In this document: one piece after another, positions 8,591 to 17,326 of the stretch
Position numbering within the stretch: the stretch's first letter is position 1
Layout of the letters: every line of letters begins with the position of its first letter
Assembly: GCA_964564435.1 (NCBI GenBank)
Contig: CAZMAT010000019.1
Coordinates: 1-36,469, forward strand
DNA length: 36,469 nucleotides
Direction: 5' to 3'
Origin: Fermentibacter sp964564435
GTDB taxonomy: Bacteria > Fermentibacterota > Fermentibacteria > Fermentibacterales > Fermentibacteraceae
Program-made: the position numbers and the translations under genes
The notes under the pieces: generated by a model
Told to the model about the DNA's origin: nothing
What the model saw: only the letters and a program-made list of their open reading frames with translations
Databases searched by the model: none

Positions 8591-11500
8591 GCTGAACCTC
8601 CGGACTCCGGTCTGCCGAGGATCTCCCTGAGCTTTCGGCCGAGCTGATCGCGGGTGAAGGGTTTCGCGAGAAAGTCGACCGAGTCGTCGAGGATGCCCCT
8701 GTGGACGATCACATTCGACGTGTATCCCGACATGTAGAGACACTTCATCCCCGGGTTGGCCTTCCCGACGAGGTTCACGAACTCGCGCACGTTCATGCCC
8801 GGCATCACCACGTCAGTCACGAGTACATCCACCCGTTCGCCGGAAGCGGCCGTCATCTCCAGGGCCCGCTCGGGGCAGTCCGCCGGGATGACCCTGTATC
8901 CGAGCCTCACCAGAAAGGCTTCGACCGTCGCCCTGACCGATGATTCGTCCTCGACGAGCAGCACGGTCTCCTTCCCGGTGCGGAGTTCTGCGGGCGATTC
9001 GGTCCGGTGCCTCTCCGGGCTGCCGTCGCAGGCGGGGAAGCCCACCCTGAAGGTGCTCCCCTGCCCCGGTTCGGAGTAGACGCTGATGAAGCCCTCGTTC
9101 TGCCTGACGATGCCGTGCACCGTAGCCAGGCCGAGCCCCGCCCCCTTGCCTACATCCTTCGTGGTGAAGAAGGGTTCGAAGATGTGGGCAACCGTCTCGG
9201 CACTCATCCCGCTGCCGTTGTCGGAAACGATGATCATCGCGTAGATGCCGGGCTTCGTGTCGAGGCGGCTCCGGCAGTAGTCTTCGTCGAGCTCGGTGCG
9301 GGCGGTCTCGATGGTCAGGACGCCGGGGCCCTCGAATGCGTCCCGCGCATTGAGCGCCAGGTTGACCAGGAGCTGGTCGAGCTGGGCCGGATCGATCATC
9401 ACCGGGGGGACCCCCGCCCCGGGGAGCCAGTGCAGTTCGACATCCTCTCCGATGAGCCTGCCGAGCATCTTCATCATGCTCGCGATCGCGTCGTTGACGT
9501 CCGTCACGCGGGGCGAGACTGGCTGCCTCCGGGCGAAGGCCAGGAGATGCTTCACGAGTTCGATGGACCGGTCGGCGATGTGGACGATCTCGTCGAGCCA
9601 ATCTCTCATGGGATTCCCGGGCGCCGTGCTCTCCCTGCAGAGTTCGGCGTAGTTGAGGATACCCATGAGCAGATTGTTGAAGTCGTGAGCCACCCCGCCG
9701 GCCAGACGCCCCACGGCTTCGAGCTTCTGGGCCTGTTCCAGCTGCGTCCGGAGCCTCTCGGTCTCGAGGCCGAGGCGCTCTGACTCGGTGATGTCCCTGG
9801 TTATGTACCACCGGTATCCGGACTCGCCATCCGGGTCCGGCACCGAATAGGCCCTGACCTCGACGAGAAGGGGCATGCCGTCCTTCCTGACGAGTCTCAT
9901 GGCGTAGAAGCCAGGTGGGTCCGACGTTCCGAAGGCCTGCGATCCGGCCCCGGAGCCCCGGCAGGCATCGGTGCTCACAGACAGCGGGTCGGCGGCGCCC
10001 ACAAGTTCGCCGGGCGTGTAACCCAGCATCTCGCAGTAGGCGGGATTGGCCTCGATGATCAGCCCGTCCGGGCCAGCCATGACCATGCCGTCCCTGCTGC
10101 CCTCGAAGATCTCGCGGGAGCGTCTCTGGCTCTCCGTCAGGGCGTCCTTCGCCCTTCTGCGCTCGACCAGATCGAGGATCACGGAGGCGAAGTACTCGAG
10201 GATCTGCATCCTTCGACGGAAGAGGACCTGCGGGATTCCTGACGCGGCAAACACCGCGGCTGTCGAGCCATCCCGCGAGACCGGCACCGCCGCAGCCATG
10301 GTCTGCCCGTCGGAGATCGGCGAGGAGGCGGGTGCACCGTCCCTGACACACCTCCGGAAGACATCATCCAGTGCCGGCCCCGGCCGCGGGGGGCAGGAGG
10401 AATCGCCGGCTCCGATCAGGCAGAAGAATCCCTCCTCCGCTCCGACCAGCGACAGCACCAGCCCTGCCGCAGAAGCCAGGAACTCACCCGGCGGGAGCTC
10501 GGCGATACGGCGGATCAGCTCGAGCCTGATCTCGACCATGCCCCTGCTCAGCCGCTCCTCGGTCCTGTCGCGGAACACGAGTACGACGCCGGTGAGCTTC
10601 ATGCCCGAGTCGACGATCGGCGATACGGAATGCTCGATCGGGGTGCGCCTGCCGTCGCGAGAGACAAGGATGCCATCCGACGGGCGCGTGCCGCTCCCGC
10701 CGGCCAGGACCCCGGCCACGGGGTCTGCGACGGGTTCGCCGCTATCTGGATCGACGATCCTGAACACATCGGCGACCGGCCTGCCGAAGGCCTCGGAGCC
10801 GCGCCAACCCGTGAGCTCCTCGGCCGCGGGATTGATCAGGTCGACCCTTCCGTCGAGATCCGTGGAGACCACTGCGTCGTCGACCGCGCGAAGCGTGATG
10901 CCGTGCCGGTCCTGCGAGGCCCTTAGGCGCGACTCGGAGCGGTACAGCTCCTCGAAGTGGCGCTTCTTCTCGCGCTGCCAGAGGAAGAGGCCCACGAAGC
11001 AGATCGCGAACGCAGATGCGACAAGCATCCCGATGAGGAGCCCGAAACGCGAGCGCAGGCCGCCTGTGGCCGCCGACTCGTCCATCATCGCGATCAGGAT
11101 CCACGGGGAACCCTGCACCGGCGCGGCTGCGGCGAGCACCCTCCCGCCATGATAGGCCGTCCCCGACATGGAGACCCGGGTGCCGGAGGCAGCCTGTGCC
11201 TCCACCTGCCCGGCATCAGACAGGGGGATCCGCAGTTCAAGTGCGGAAAAGCCCGAGCGCTCGGGGTCGGTGAGATACACGACCTCGTCGCCTCGCACCT
11301 CTATGAGGGCGACCTCGACGGATTCACCGATGGATGGCCCGGGTCTGAGGATCGGCTCGAGGAAGGAAGATGCGTCGCTGATGAGGACAAGGCAGGTCGG
11401 GGGGACACGCATCCGGCCGTCCTCGTCAGGTAGAGGCGCGATCACCGACATGTGCGGCACGGAGTCGCCTGTGTGCAGGTGCATGTCCACGAAGGACGGG

Positions 11501-12042
11501 ATGGTCACGGCAGCCGTCGTCATGAGATCCCGGGGCAGGCCTCCGGTGAAGAGAGGAGGATCCGATCCCGAGACGAGCAGCGCTCCGGAGGAATCCACCA
11601 GCATGACGTCGAGATAGCTGTGTTCGAGCATGGTCTGCCGGAAGATCGATTCCAGCACGGAAGCCGAGGGAGCCGACCTGGATTCGAGGAAGTCGGAGAC
11701 GGCGGGAGTCAGCAGAGGATCGGTCGATATCGTACCGGCGTCGGTGATCTGGTCGAGACGCCAGATACCGACCTGCCCGGAGGAGAATCCGGCGATGGAT
11801 TCGAGTTCGCTCCAGGCGTTCCTCCTGGCCTGCCTGCGCTCGGTGTCGAGGATCAGCGCGCCGGCCGCGGCGAGAAGGATCAGCGCGCCCGACATCCAGG
11901 CGATCGCGGTGCGTGCGGACGGTTCTTTCACTGCGGGGAGGGGGTTCCGGCCTTCGCCCGGCGGGACGGGATCACACTGAAGGATGGCTCTCGCCCGTAT
12001 CCCGGAAGAGCTGCCGTGGCACACCCCCTGGGAAGATTGCAT
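8587..12042 (-). CDS. Membrane hybrid sensor histidine kinase (PAS-GAF-PAS-HisKA-HATPase-REC)
   Basis: Up to 1151 residues. A first membrane helix (about 47-66) and a second (about 333-355) enclose a ~265-residue extracytoplasmic sensor region, probably Cache-like. Then come a PAS domain (about 375-495), a GAF-like region (510-630), a second PAS (640-755) and the HisKA box with phospho-acceptor His786 (GGVAHDFNNLL). The ATPase domain follows with N box (NLALNARDAF), DNGSGM and GKGAGLGLATV. A receiver domain ends the protein, with acidic pair EDE near 1031 and phospho-Asp1077 in LVTDVVMPGM. This layout is common in hybrid kinases acting through phosphorelay. No output regulator is adjacent. 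The 5' end is uncertain: a GTG at 11931 would remove 37 low-complexity residues, and neither start has a clear ribosome site. Confidence 0.9.
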   Translation of the reverse strand: MQSSQGVCHGSSSGIRARAILQCDPVPPGEGRNPLPAVKEPSARTAIAWMSGALILLAAAGALILDTERRQARRNAWSELESIAGFSSGQVGIWRLDQITDAGTISTDPLLTPAVSDFLESRSAPSASVLESIFRQTMLEHSYLDVMLVDSSGALLVSGSDPPLFTGGLPRDLMTTAAVTIPSFVDMHLHTGDSVPHMSVIAPLPDEDGRMRVPPTCLVLISDASSFLEPILRPGPSIGESVEVALIEVRGDEVVYLTDPERSGFSALELRIPLSDAGQVEAQAASGTRVSMSGTAYHGGRVLAAAAPVQGSPWILIAMMDESAATGGLRSRFGLLIGMLVASAFAICFVGLFLWQREKKRHFEELYRSESRLRASQDRHGITLRAVDDAVVSTDLDGRVDLINPAAEELTGWRGSEAFGRPVADVFRIVDPDSGEPVADPVAGVLAGGSGTRPSDGILVSRDGRRTPIEHSVSPIVDSGMKLTGVVLVFRDRTEERLSRGMVEIRLELIRRIAELPPGEFLASAAGLVLSLVGAEEGFFCLIGAGDSSCPPRPGPALDDVFRRCVRDGAPASSPISDGQTMAAAVPVSRDGSTAAVFAASGIPQVLFRRRMQILEYFASVILDLVERRRAKDALTESQRRSREIFEGSRDGMVMAGPDGLIIEANPAYCEMLGYTPGELVGAADPLSVSTDACRGSGAGSQAFGTSDPPGFYAMRLVRKDGMPLLVEVRAYSVPDPDGESGYRWYITRDITESERLGLETERLRTQLEQAQKLEAVGRLAGGVAHDFNNLLMGILNYAELCRESTAPGNPMRDWLDEIVHIADRSIELVKHLLAFARRQPVSPRVTDVNDAIASMMKMLGRLIGEDVELHWLPGAGVPPVMIDPAQLDQLLVNLALNARDAFEGPGVLTIETARTELDEDYCRSRLDTKPGIYAMIIVSDNGSGMSAETVAHIFEPFFTTKDVGKGAGLGLATVHGIVRQNEGFISVYSEPGQGSTFRVGFPACDGSPERHRTESPAELRTGKETVLLVEDESSVRATVEAFLVRLGYRVIPADCPERALEMTAASGERVDVLVTDVVMPGMNVREFVNLVGKANPGMKCLYMSGYTSNVIVHRGILDDSVDFLAKPFTRDQLGRKLREILGRPESGGSA

Positions 12043-12104
12043 TAACAGTCTACTTCAAGCTGTGTCCTCCGGTCAAGACGACCCGGCTCGGCCGGATGCG
12101 GCCG

Positions 12105-12608
12105 TCAGGGAATGATTCCGGGCGGCCTGGGGACTGTACGGAACGGCCTGCCCAGCATGAATGACACCCACTCCCCGAGCGAGAGTACGGGACCGCCGGC
12201 CGGCGGGCCGAATCCGACCGTCGCGAATATCCACTCACCGGTCAGCTTCGGATCGAAGGCTATGCAGCCCGCGGGTGTGGCTCCATGCGCTATCAGCCGT
12301 TGCTGGAACGCCAGCATGCGCCACTCGAACTCGAAATGCTGCCAGCGCGTTCCGCAGACGGTGCAGACTGCGTCGTCCATCTGCATGTAGGACGGGGCTG
12401 CCGGCGGTTCGCGCCTGAACAGAGGCAGTTCGAGCGCTTCTCTCACCAGGCAGTTCTGGAATTCGTCCATCCAGCCCGGCCCGTGTTCCTTGCCCGCCCA
12501 GAACCTGAACTGGGGCCACCCGCACGGGCAGGGATGCCCCGACAGGTACTCCCCCAGCACCCCGCGAACTGCCGCATGGGTTTCGTCCAGCAGATCCCGT
12601 TGAGTCAC
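12105..12608 (-). CDS. Hypothetical protein with Cys pairs
   Basis: 167 residues from a GTG start with only a weak AGGG upstream. It contains two separated Cys pairs, HPCPCGWPQ (about 27) and CTVCGTRW (about 82), that could bind one zinc ion. The rest is soluble and aromatic-rich (FEFEWRML, FMLGRPF). I do not recognise a family. It follows the epimerase gene at 12633 with 24 bp between them and precedes the histidine kinase, all on the same strand. The frame has a believable composition, but the assignment as a gene rests only on that and on the Cys pairs. Confidence 0.55.
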   Translation of the reverse strand: MTQRDLLDETHAAVRGVLGEYLSGHPCPCGWPQFRFWAGKEHGPGWMDEFQNCLVREALELPLFRREPPAAPSYMQMDDAVCTVCGTRWQHFEFEWRMLAFQQRLIAHGATPAGCIAFDPKLTGEWIFATVGFGPPAGGPVLSLGEWVSFMLGRPFRTVPRPPGIIP

Positions 12609-12632
12609 CGCGCCCTGCCCGTGGTCTGCGGT

Positions 12633-13535
12633 TCAGCGGGTGAGCCAGCCGCTGAGGGCATAGTCGCGGATGCCGTCCTCGATCCGGAATGCCGCCTCGA
12701 ATCCGATTCTCCTGGAGGCTTCCGCAGTGTCGCACGTGGTGTCGGACTGATAGTTGCCCCCGAAGGGATTGGCAAAGTACTCCGGCCTCCTGTCGAGACC
12801 CAGCTCGGTGTTGAGGATGTCCACCAGGGTGTTGAACGTGGTCGCGCGCCCCGACGCGCAGTTCACGACGCAGCTCTCGCCGGCCCGGGATGCCAACAGG
12901 TTCGCCCGCACGACATCCTTCACATAGATGTAGTCGCGCTTCTGCTCGCCGAACTCGAACAGGCGGGGGTTCCCCGACAGCATCTGCCGCGCGAGCTGGT
13001 GGATCATCGTGGCGCGCGATCCCTTGTGGTTCTCGCGCGGGCCGTAGACGTTGCAGTACCGCAGACCTACGATGACGACTCCGGGGTTGGCGGCTGCGAA
13101 CGAAGCTGCGAAATCCTCCAGCGCCTTCTTGGATTCCGCATACGGTGTGTTCAGGTCGAAGGGACCCTCCTCGCGGAATGGGGCGGCGTTCCTGCCGTAC
13201 ACGGCCGTCGAGGAGGCGTACACGATCCTCCTGCAGCCCCTGTCGACGGCATACCTGAAGAGGGCGGAGGAGGATTCGACGTTCGCCCTGAACATCTCGG
13301 CCCTGTCCATGTTCCTCGTATTGTTCAGGGCTGCCTGGTGGAACACGGCATCCACTTCACCGATCGCATCCCAGTCGATGCCCAGAAACCCGGGATTGAG
13401 GCACTTTCCGGTGAAGCCGGGGAGCTGCTGCTCGGCCTCGTTACCGGTGATGACGACGTCGTGGCCCGAAGCAAGTAGTTCCAGCGCAAGGTTCGAGCCC
13501 ACGAGCCCGGTCCCGCCGGTCACCAGACATCTCAT
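12633..13535 (-). CDS. NAD-dependent sugar-nucleotide epimerase, ADP-heptose 6-epimerase-like
   Basis: About 300 residues of the extended short-chain dehydrogenase family. The NAD-binding GGTGLVGSN lies at the N-terminus, the SST of the catalytic triad in VYASSTAVYG and the YxxxK in YAESKK. The segment ENHKGSRATMIHQLARQML, then RDYIYVKDVV, closely resembles ADP-L-glycero-D-manno-heptose 6-epimerase (HldD/RfaD), as does the late NPFGGNYQSDT. HldD makes the heptose precursor of lipopolysaccharide core. Related UDP-glucuronate or UDP-glucose epimerases are an alternative. The ATG at 13535 is preferred; a GTG two codons upstream is also preceded by GGAGG. It stands next to another SDR epimerase, consistent with envelope polysaccharide synthesis. 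Confidence 0.8.
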   Translation of the reverse strand: MRCLVTGGTGLVGSNLALELLASGHDVVITGNEAEQQLPGFTGKCLNPGFLGIDWDAIGEVDAVFHQAALNNTRNMDRAEMFRANVESSSALFRYAVDRGCRRIVYASSTAVYGRNAAPFREEGPFDLNTPYAESKKALEDFAASFAAANPGVVIVGLRYCNVYGPRENHKGSRATMIHQLARQMLSGNPRLFEFGEQKRDYIYVKDVVRANLLASRAGESCVVNCASGRATTFNTLVDILNTELGLDRRPEYFANPFGGNYQSDTTCDTAEASRRIGFEAAFRIEDGIRDYALSGWLTR

Positions 13536-13610
13536 CTCCACTCCACCTCCGGCATGCCCGCCCCTGCCGGCAAAGAGGCATGCACGCTCCGGGCACGGCC
13601 CGGGCTCGCG

Positions 13611-14651
13611 TCAGAAGAAGATCTTTGCCAGCTTGAGCGCGCCCTGCGCCCAGGGAGTCCGGTGGGTGAGGCCCGGCCTCTTCCCGAACCGGCTGCAGTT
13701 CTCGAGGTACCACCTGTAGTTCCGGAGGAGGGCGTCGACGTTGGAGTACCTGGGCGCGAATCCGAGCCTGTCGACGGCCTTCTGGATCGACACGAAGGAC
13801 TCCTTGTCGACGGTCTCGTAGATCCACTTGTACAGAGGAGAGAGGTGCAGCGACTCGAGGAGCCTCAGCATCAGCACGGCGGGCTTCACCGGGATCGAGG
13901 ATATCCGCCGCCCGTGCCCGGCGAAGTCGAGCACCGCCTGGAAATCGGAGCGGGGAGTGCCGTAGACGGCCGCTCCGACGTTGAAGGTGTCGTTCGCGAG
14001 GTCGCCGGGCAGCGTCGAGCAGAGCCAGATCGCATCGCAGAGGTCCTCGACGTCCAGGAACTGGTACGGATTGTTCCCCCTGCCCAGTACCGGGAACCCG
14101 TGTCCGTCCTTCGCCCATTCGTAGAGCAGTGCGAAGACCCCGAGACGCTCGGGGCCGATGAAGGACTTTGGCCTGAGGATGGGCACGGTGACGCCGTTCC
14201 CGCGGAACTCCTCGCACACCCTTTCTGCCGCGACCTTCGCCTCGCCGTACGGGCCTACGCCGTAAAGCCTGTCGGTCTCGAAGAGCGGATGATGGTCGGG
14301 TATGCCGTAGACGGCGGTGGTCGAGATATGGACGATCCGCTTCACGCCGGCCTTCACCGACTCCTCCATCACGATCCTGGTGCCCTCGATGTCGGTGCTG
14401 TAGATGTCCTCGGGCTTGTAGAGGGGCAGCGCCGCCGCGGCGTGCACCACCACGTCGGCGCCTTCGAGGGATCGCACCACGTCATCGAGGATGCGGATGT
14501 CCCCCTGGATCGCCCTTATCCTGTCCCTGCAGTCTTCATAATCGAACTCGACGAGGTCCAGGACCGTTACATCCTGCCCCCGGGCGAGGAGGTAGCGCAC
14601 CAGGTTTATGCCGAGAAAGCCGGATCCCCCGGTGATCAGATATCTGCTCAC
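13611..14651 (-). CDS. NAD(P)-dependent epimerase/3-beta-HSD-like SDR protein
   Basis: 346 residues. The N-terminus has GGSGFLGINLVRYLL, then the conserved acidic residue after the second strand (LDLVEFD), HAAAALPL, HISTTAVYG and YGEAK, all marks of an extended short-chain dehydrogenase. The C-terminal half (NNPYQFLDVEDLCDAIWLC, then a helical region rich in Leu/Tyr) resembles NAD-dependent epimerases and 3-beta-hydroxysteroid dehydrogenase-type proteins often found in polysaccharide or lipid loci. The substrate is not evident. A GTG start follows AAGGA by about ten bases. It lies 75 bp upstream of the heptose-epimerase-like gene on the same strand. Confidence 0.8.
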   Translation of the reverse strand: MSRYLITGGSGFLGINLVRYLLARGQDVTVLDLVEFDYEDCRDRIRAIQGDIRILDDVVRSLEGADVVVHAAAALPLYKPEDIYSTDIEGTRIVMEESVKAGVKRIVHISTTAVYGIPDHHPLFETDRLYGVGPYGEAKVAAERVCEEFRGNGVTVPILRPKSFIGPERLGVFALLYEWAKDGHGFPVLGRGNNPYQFLDVEDLCDAIWLCSTLPGDLANDTFNVGAAVYGTPRSDFQAVLDFAGHGRRISSIPVKPAVLMLRLLESLHLSPLYKWIYETVDKESFVSIQKAVDRLGFAPRYSNVDALLRNYRWYLENCSRFGKRPGLTHRTPWAQGALKLAKIFF

Positions 14652-14758
14652 TTCGATCTTTCCTTCCGTTGCCCGGAAATCTGCGCTCAGGCTCCTAATA
14701 TGTGTTCCTCATGAGCTGGCGGGGTCTGCCGGTGGAGAGACACCGGGGACGATCCGTC

Positions 14759-15871
14759 TCATGCTCCGCAGTCTCCAGACCGCGCGGGGTTCACGAGATG
14801 GCGGCTGCACTCCTCGACGAGTCCCGAGATCAGCTCCCTGACGGACACGATTCGCTCGACCCGGTAGGCATTTGCTCCGCAGGTCGCGAAACCGGCGCTC
14901 ATCTCTCCGCGGTAGGCGTTGACCAGGGCCTGGGCGATGCAGTAGGGAGACTTTGCCGGATCGCACGGGGTCAGGCACCTGTACTCGCAATGGAAGGGCG
15001 CCTTCTCCCCTCTCGTTATCCGATCCACGAAGTCGTTCCGGATCACCCTGATGGGAAGCCCGAGGGGGCTCCTGATCAGCAGGATGTCCTCTTCGCGGCA
15101 GTTCAGATAGGCTTCCTTGTACTCCTTCGAGACATCGCACTCGTCCGTGCACACGAAACGTGTGCCCATCTGCACACCCGAGGCGCCAAGGTTCAGGAAG
15201 CGGGCCATGTCCTTCCCGTCGAATATGCCGCCCGCGGCGATTACCGGTATCGAAACGCCCTTCTCCTCCCCGAATCGTCTGGTGACGGCAAGGACATCCC
15301 GGACAATCGATTCCAGCGGGAGGTGGGATCCGGCCAGGTCGTCCATGGAGAAGCCGAGATGCCCGCCGGCCAGTATTCCCTCGACAACAACGGCGTCGGG
15401 GAGTCTCGAGTGCCTCTTCGACCAGGACTGGCATATCAGTTCCGCTGCCCGGCCTGATGAGACGATGGGAATGAGCTTGATGCTCTCGTTCCTGACCATG
15501 GAAGGCAGCTTCAGGGGCAGGCCGGCGCCGGAGATGATCGCTGCGACACCCTCCTCGTCCGCCGCCCTGACCAGGTCGGCGAAGTTGGTCAAGGCGCACA
15601 TTATGTTGACCCCGAACGGGTTCTTCGTCAATGACCTGGTCTCGCGGATCATCTCCCTCAGGCTGACGTACGACCGGGCGGCGCAGTCGAGGGTCCGATC
15701 GGGCCATTCCTCCCCGGTTCCCACCGATGCAACGACTCCGAGGGCGCCCTCGTTCGAGACGGCGGAAGCCAGGTGCGTTGCCGAAACACGCACGCCCATG
15801 CCACCCTGGATGATGGGAGGATTGATCCGGAGGTCGCCGATTACAAGGTCGGGAAGGACAGCACTGTTCAT
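14759..15871 (-). CDS. Nitronate monooxygenase/FabK-like flavoprotein
   Basis: 370 residues of the FMN-dependent TIM-barrel family that includes nitronate monooxygenase and the enoyl-ACP reductase FabK. Landmarks are the N-terminal PIIQGGMGV, VNIM near 90, the AGGHLG block (about 180, carrying the family's conserved His), IPVIAAGGIFDG and GASGVQMGTRFV near 235. The C-terminal quarter is Cys-rich (HCEYRCLTPCDPAKSPYC, then FATCGANAY), which is not part of the minimal fold and might bind a metal. This longer version is common in anaerobes and is often annotated only as NMO; its real substrate is unclear. The ATG at 15871 has only a weak upstream ribosome site. Confidence 0.8.
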   Translation of the reverse strand: MNSAVLPDLVIGDLRINPPIIQGGMGVRVSATHLASAVSNEGALGVVASVGTGEEWPDRTLDCAARSYVSLREMIRETRSLTKNPFGVNIMCALTNFADLVRAADEEGVAAIISGAGLPLKLPSMVRNESIKLIPIVSSGRAAELICQSWSKRHSRLPDAVVVEGILAGGHLGFSMDDLAGSHLPLESIVRDVLAVTRRFGEEKGVSIPVIAAGGIFDGKDMARFLNLGASGVQMGTRFVCTDECDVSKEYKEAYLNCREEDILLIRSPLGLPIRVIRNDFVDRITRGEKAPFHCEYRCLTPCDPAKSPYCIAQALVNAYRGEMSAGFATCGANAYRVERIVSVRELISGLVEECSRHLVNPARSGDCGA

Positions 15872-16020
15872 CCCAGGTATCCCTTCAGCGAACGGGCCTT
15901 TACCGAACGGTCAGTCCAGAGGTGCTACAGTGGCATGGAAGGCTCATCCGCTCCAGCGAATCTCGGCTACCGCAGTGGAGCTAGAATAACGGTTGTTCCG
16001 GACGATGACCAATGGTCGAT

Positions 16021-16046
16021 GAGAATGGAGAATGGAGAATGAGAAT
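16021..16046. repeat. Short tandem repeat of GAGAATG units
   Basis: Four consecutive units of GAGAATG (the third lacks its last G) directly abut the outer end of the truncated dispersed repeat at 16047. The last G is shared with the repeat. It lies in the gap between the nitronate-monooxygenase-like and flavin reductase genes, outside any supported coding region. It may mark an unstable insertion junction. Confidence 0.75.
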
Positions 16047-16131
16047 GGTGTCAGGCTACTTTTGCGTTAACAGATACGAACAGATCCTCCCTGCCCTGTG
16101 CAGTGGAATGCGCCAGAGATGCGGGATTACA
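16047..16131 (-). repeat. Dispersed TIR repeat, truncated copy
   Basis: Begins with GGTGTCAGGCTACTTTTGCG and continues through TTAACAGATA, identical over 26 bases to the conserved ends of the full copies at 28985, 32661 and 34210 (read on the opposite strand here). Beyond about 16075 the match fades, and no opposite terminal repeat is found before the flavin reductase stop at 16132. The orientation is reversed relative to the copies at 28.7-35.2 kb. The end coordinate is only the limit of the gap. Confidence 0.7.
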
Positions 16132-16698
16132 TCATTTAAGACCGGACGATCTCCTGACATCCCATGCTTTACCTGCGTCCTGGCCGGTCTCCCAGTACCT
16201 GTTGTCCGGCATCGTCAGCGTGAAGGGCCTGATCCTCGTGATGTCGGGCCTGCCGTCGGGACAGCAGGCCGGATCGGCATAAGCCCCTACGATCTCCCCG
16301 ATGAACAGGTCGTTCGTCGGCAGCTCGACCGTCTGGACCAGCCTGCACTCCATGTTCACGGGGCATTCCTCCGCCATGGGCGCTCCGGTCTCTTCGCCGG
16401 TCACCACCGTGAAGAGCTTCGACTTGTCGGTATCGGCCCCGCTGACCATCCCGCAATGATCGACCCTGTCGATCAGGCTCGACTGCGGGATGCCCACGCT
16501 GAACGCTCTCGAGGCACGGATGCAGCCGTTCGTGAAATGCCCCCGGCCTATCGCGACTGCGATCAGGGGCGGCCTGAAGTTGACCCTCGAAACCCACGCG
16601 ACGGTCATGAAGTTGGCCCGTCCACCCGCTTGGGCACCGACGAGCACAACGGGCATCGGGTATGGGAACGCGTTCCTTTCTATCCTTATCTGACCCAT
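16132..16698 (-). CDS. Flavin reductase family protein (FMN-binding split barrel)
   Basis: 188 residues from an ATG six bases after GAGGAGG; this ribosome site rules out the longer upstream reading. The pattern PMPVVLVGAQ, ANFMTVAWVSRVNFRPPLIAVAI, then TNGCIRASRAFSVGIP matches the flavin reductase/DIM6-NTAB type split beta-barrel that binds FMN. Such proteins reduce flavin with NAD(P)H or act as ferric or iron-sulfur-linked flavoproteins. A central VNMECRLVQTVEL and FIGEIVGAYAD complete the fold. It follows the membrane protein gene at 16712 by 13 bp, so the pair is probably one transcript. A truncated dispersed repeat lies directly downstream. Confidence 0.85.
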   Translation of the reverse strand: MGQIRIERNAFPYPMPVVLVGAQAGGRANFMTVAWVSRVNFRPPLIAVAIGRGHFTNGCIRASRAFSVGIPQSSLIDRVDHCGMVSGADTDKSKLFTVVTGEETGAPMAEECPVNMECRLVQTVELPTNDLFIGEIVGAYADPACCPDGRPDITRIRPFTLTMPDNRYWETGQDAGKAWDVRRSSGLK

Positions 16699-16711
16699 CG
16701 GAAACCTCCTC

Positions 16712-17275
16712 TCAGGCGCACTTTCCGGTCGTGCATGACGCATTCCTGCCCGCCGTCATCCGCGAGACGACGGCTGCGATCATGCACCAGTCCGAAATCG
16801 CTCCAACCGCTGCCATCGCGACCATGAACCCGGCGGGAACGAACGAGAGCACCATGTCGCCCTGCAGAAAGCCTATTCCGCTCAGCGCGAACATGACGCT
16901 CCCCATCGCGCAGCCGATTCTCCTGGTCAGCCCGTGCTCGGGGATCGGATCGGTGTGGAAGATGTGCCGGAACAGGGCGTTGTAGCATCGATCGTAGAAG
17001 CTCCTCCTCGTGATTCCACCGGTGAAGGTCAGGCAGCCCAGGAGGATGAAGTAGATACCGGTCAACGTCTGAGGACCTGGATCCGAAAGAGCCTGGAGGA
17101 TCGTCCCGAATCTGTGGAATGGCAGCAGGATCAATCCTGAAGCAAGCCCGATCGAACCCGTTATCGTGCAGCAGACGGGTGTCCAGCGTGTCAGCAGACC
17201 TATTCCAGGAATGCTCTCGAGATCGCTCCTCGAGAAGCCCTGGGTAGCCAGGAGCCTGATCCTCTTCTCCTCCAT
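16712..17275 (-). CDS. Membrane protein of unknown function (DUF4395-like layout)
   Basis: 187 residues with four hydrophobic helices (CCTITGSIGLASGLILL, LTGIYFILLGCLTFTGG, IGCAMGSVMFALSGIGFL and VPAGFMVAMAAVGAISDW). Between helices two and three is a conserved-looking polar segment (RRSFYDRCYNALFRHIF). The sequence carries six or seven Cys, including a final TTGKC. The ATG lies five bases after AAGGAGG. The layout recalls DUF4395-type small membrane proteins, but I cannot confirm that. It lies 51 bp after the split permease and 13 bp before the flavin reductase gene. Confidence 0.65.
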   Translation of the reverse strand: MEEKRIRLLATQGFSRSDLESIPGIGLLTRWTPVCCTITGSIGLASGLILLPFHRFGTILQALSDPGPQTLTGIYFILLGCLTFTGGITRRSFYDRCYNALFRHIFHTDPIPEHGLTRRIGCAMGSVMFALSGIGFLQGDMVLSFVPAGFMVAMAAVGAISDWCMIAAVVSRMTAGRNASCTTGKCA

Positions 17276-17326
17276 CCGTTCCTCCTTGATTTCGCCTCTT
17301 AGACGGTACGATCGTGTCTACGCCAT

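Noticed and set aside
8813..10351. 512-codon minus-strand ORF in another frame of the histidine kinase
   Set aside because: Composition is dominated by Arg/Gly/Pro; the kinase frame contains all expected motifs.
16012..16827. Plus-strand ORF of 271 codons across the flavin reductase region
   Set aside because: It is antisense to the flavin reductase and its start lies in the repeat. The protein has shadow composition and no ribosome site.
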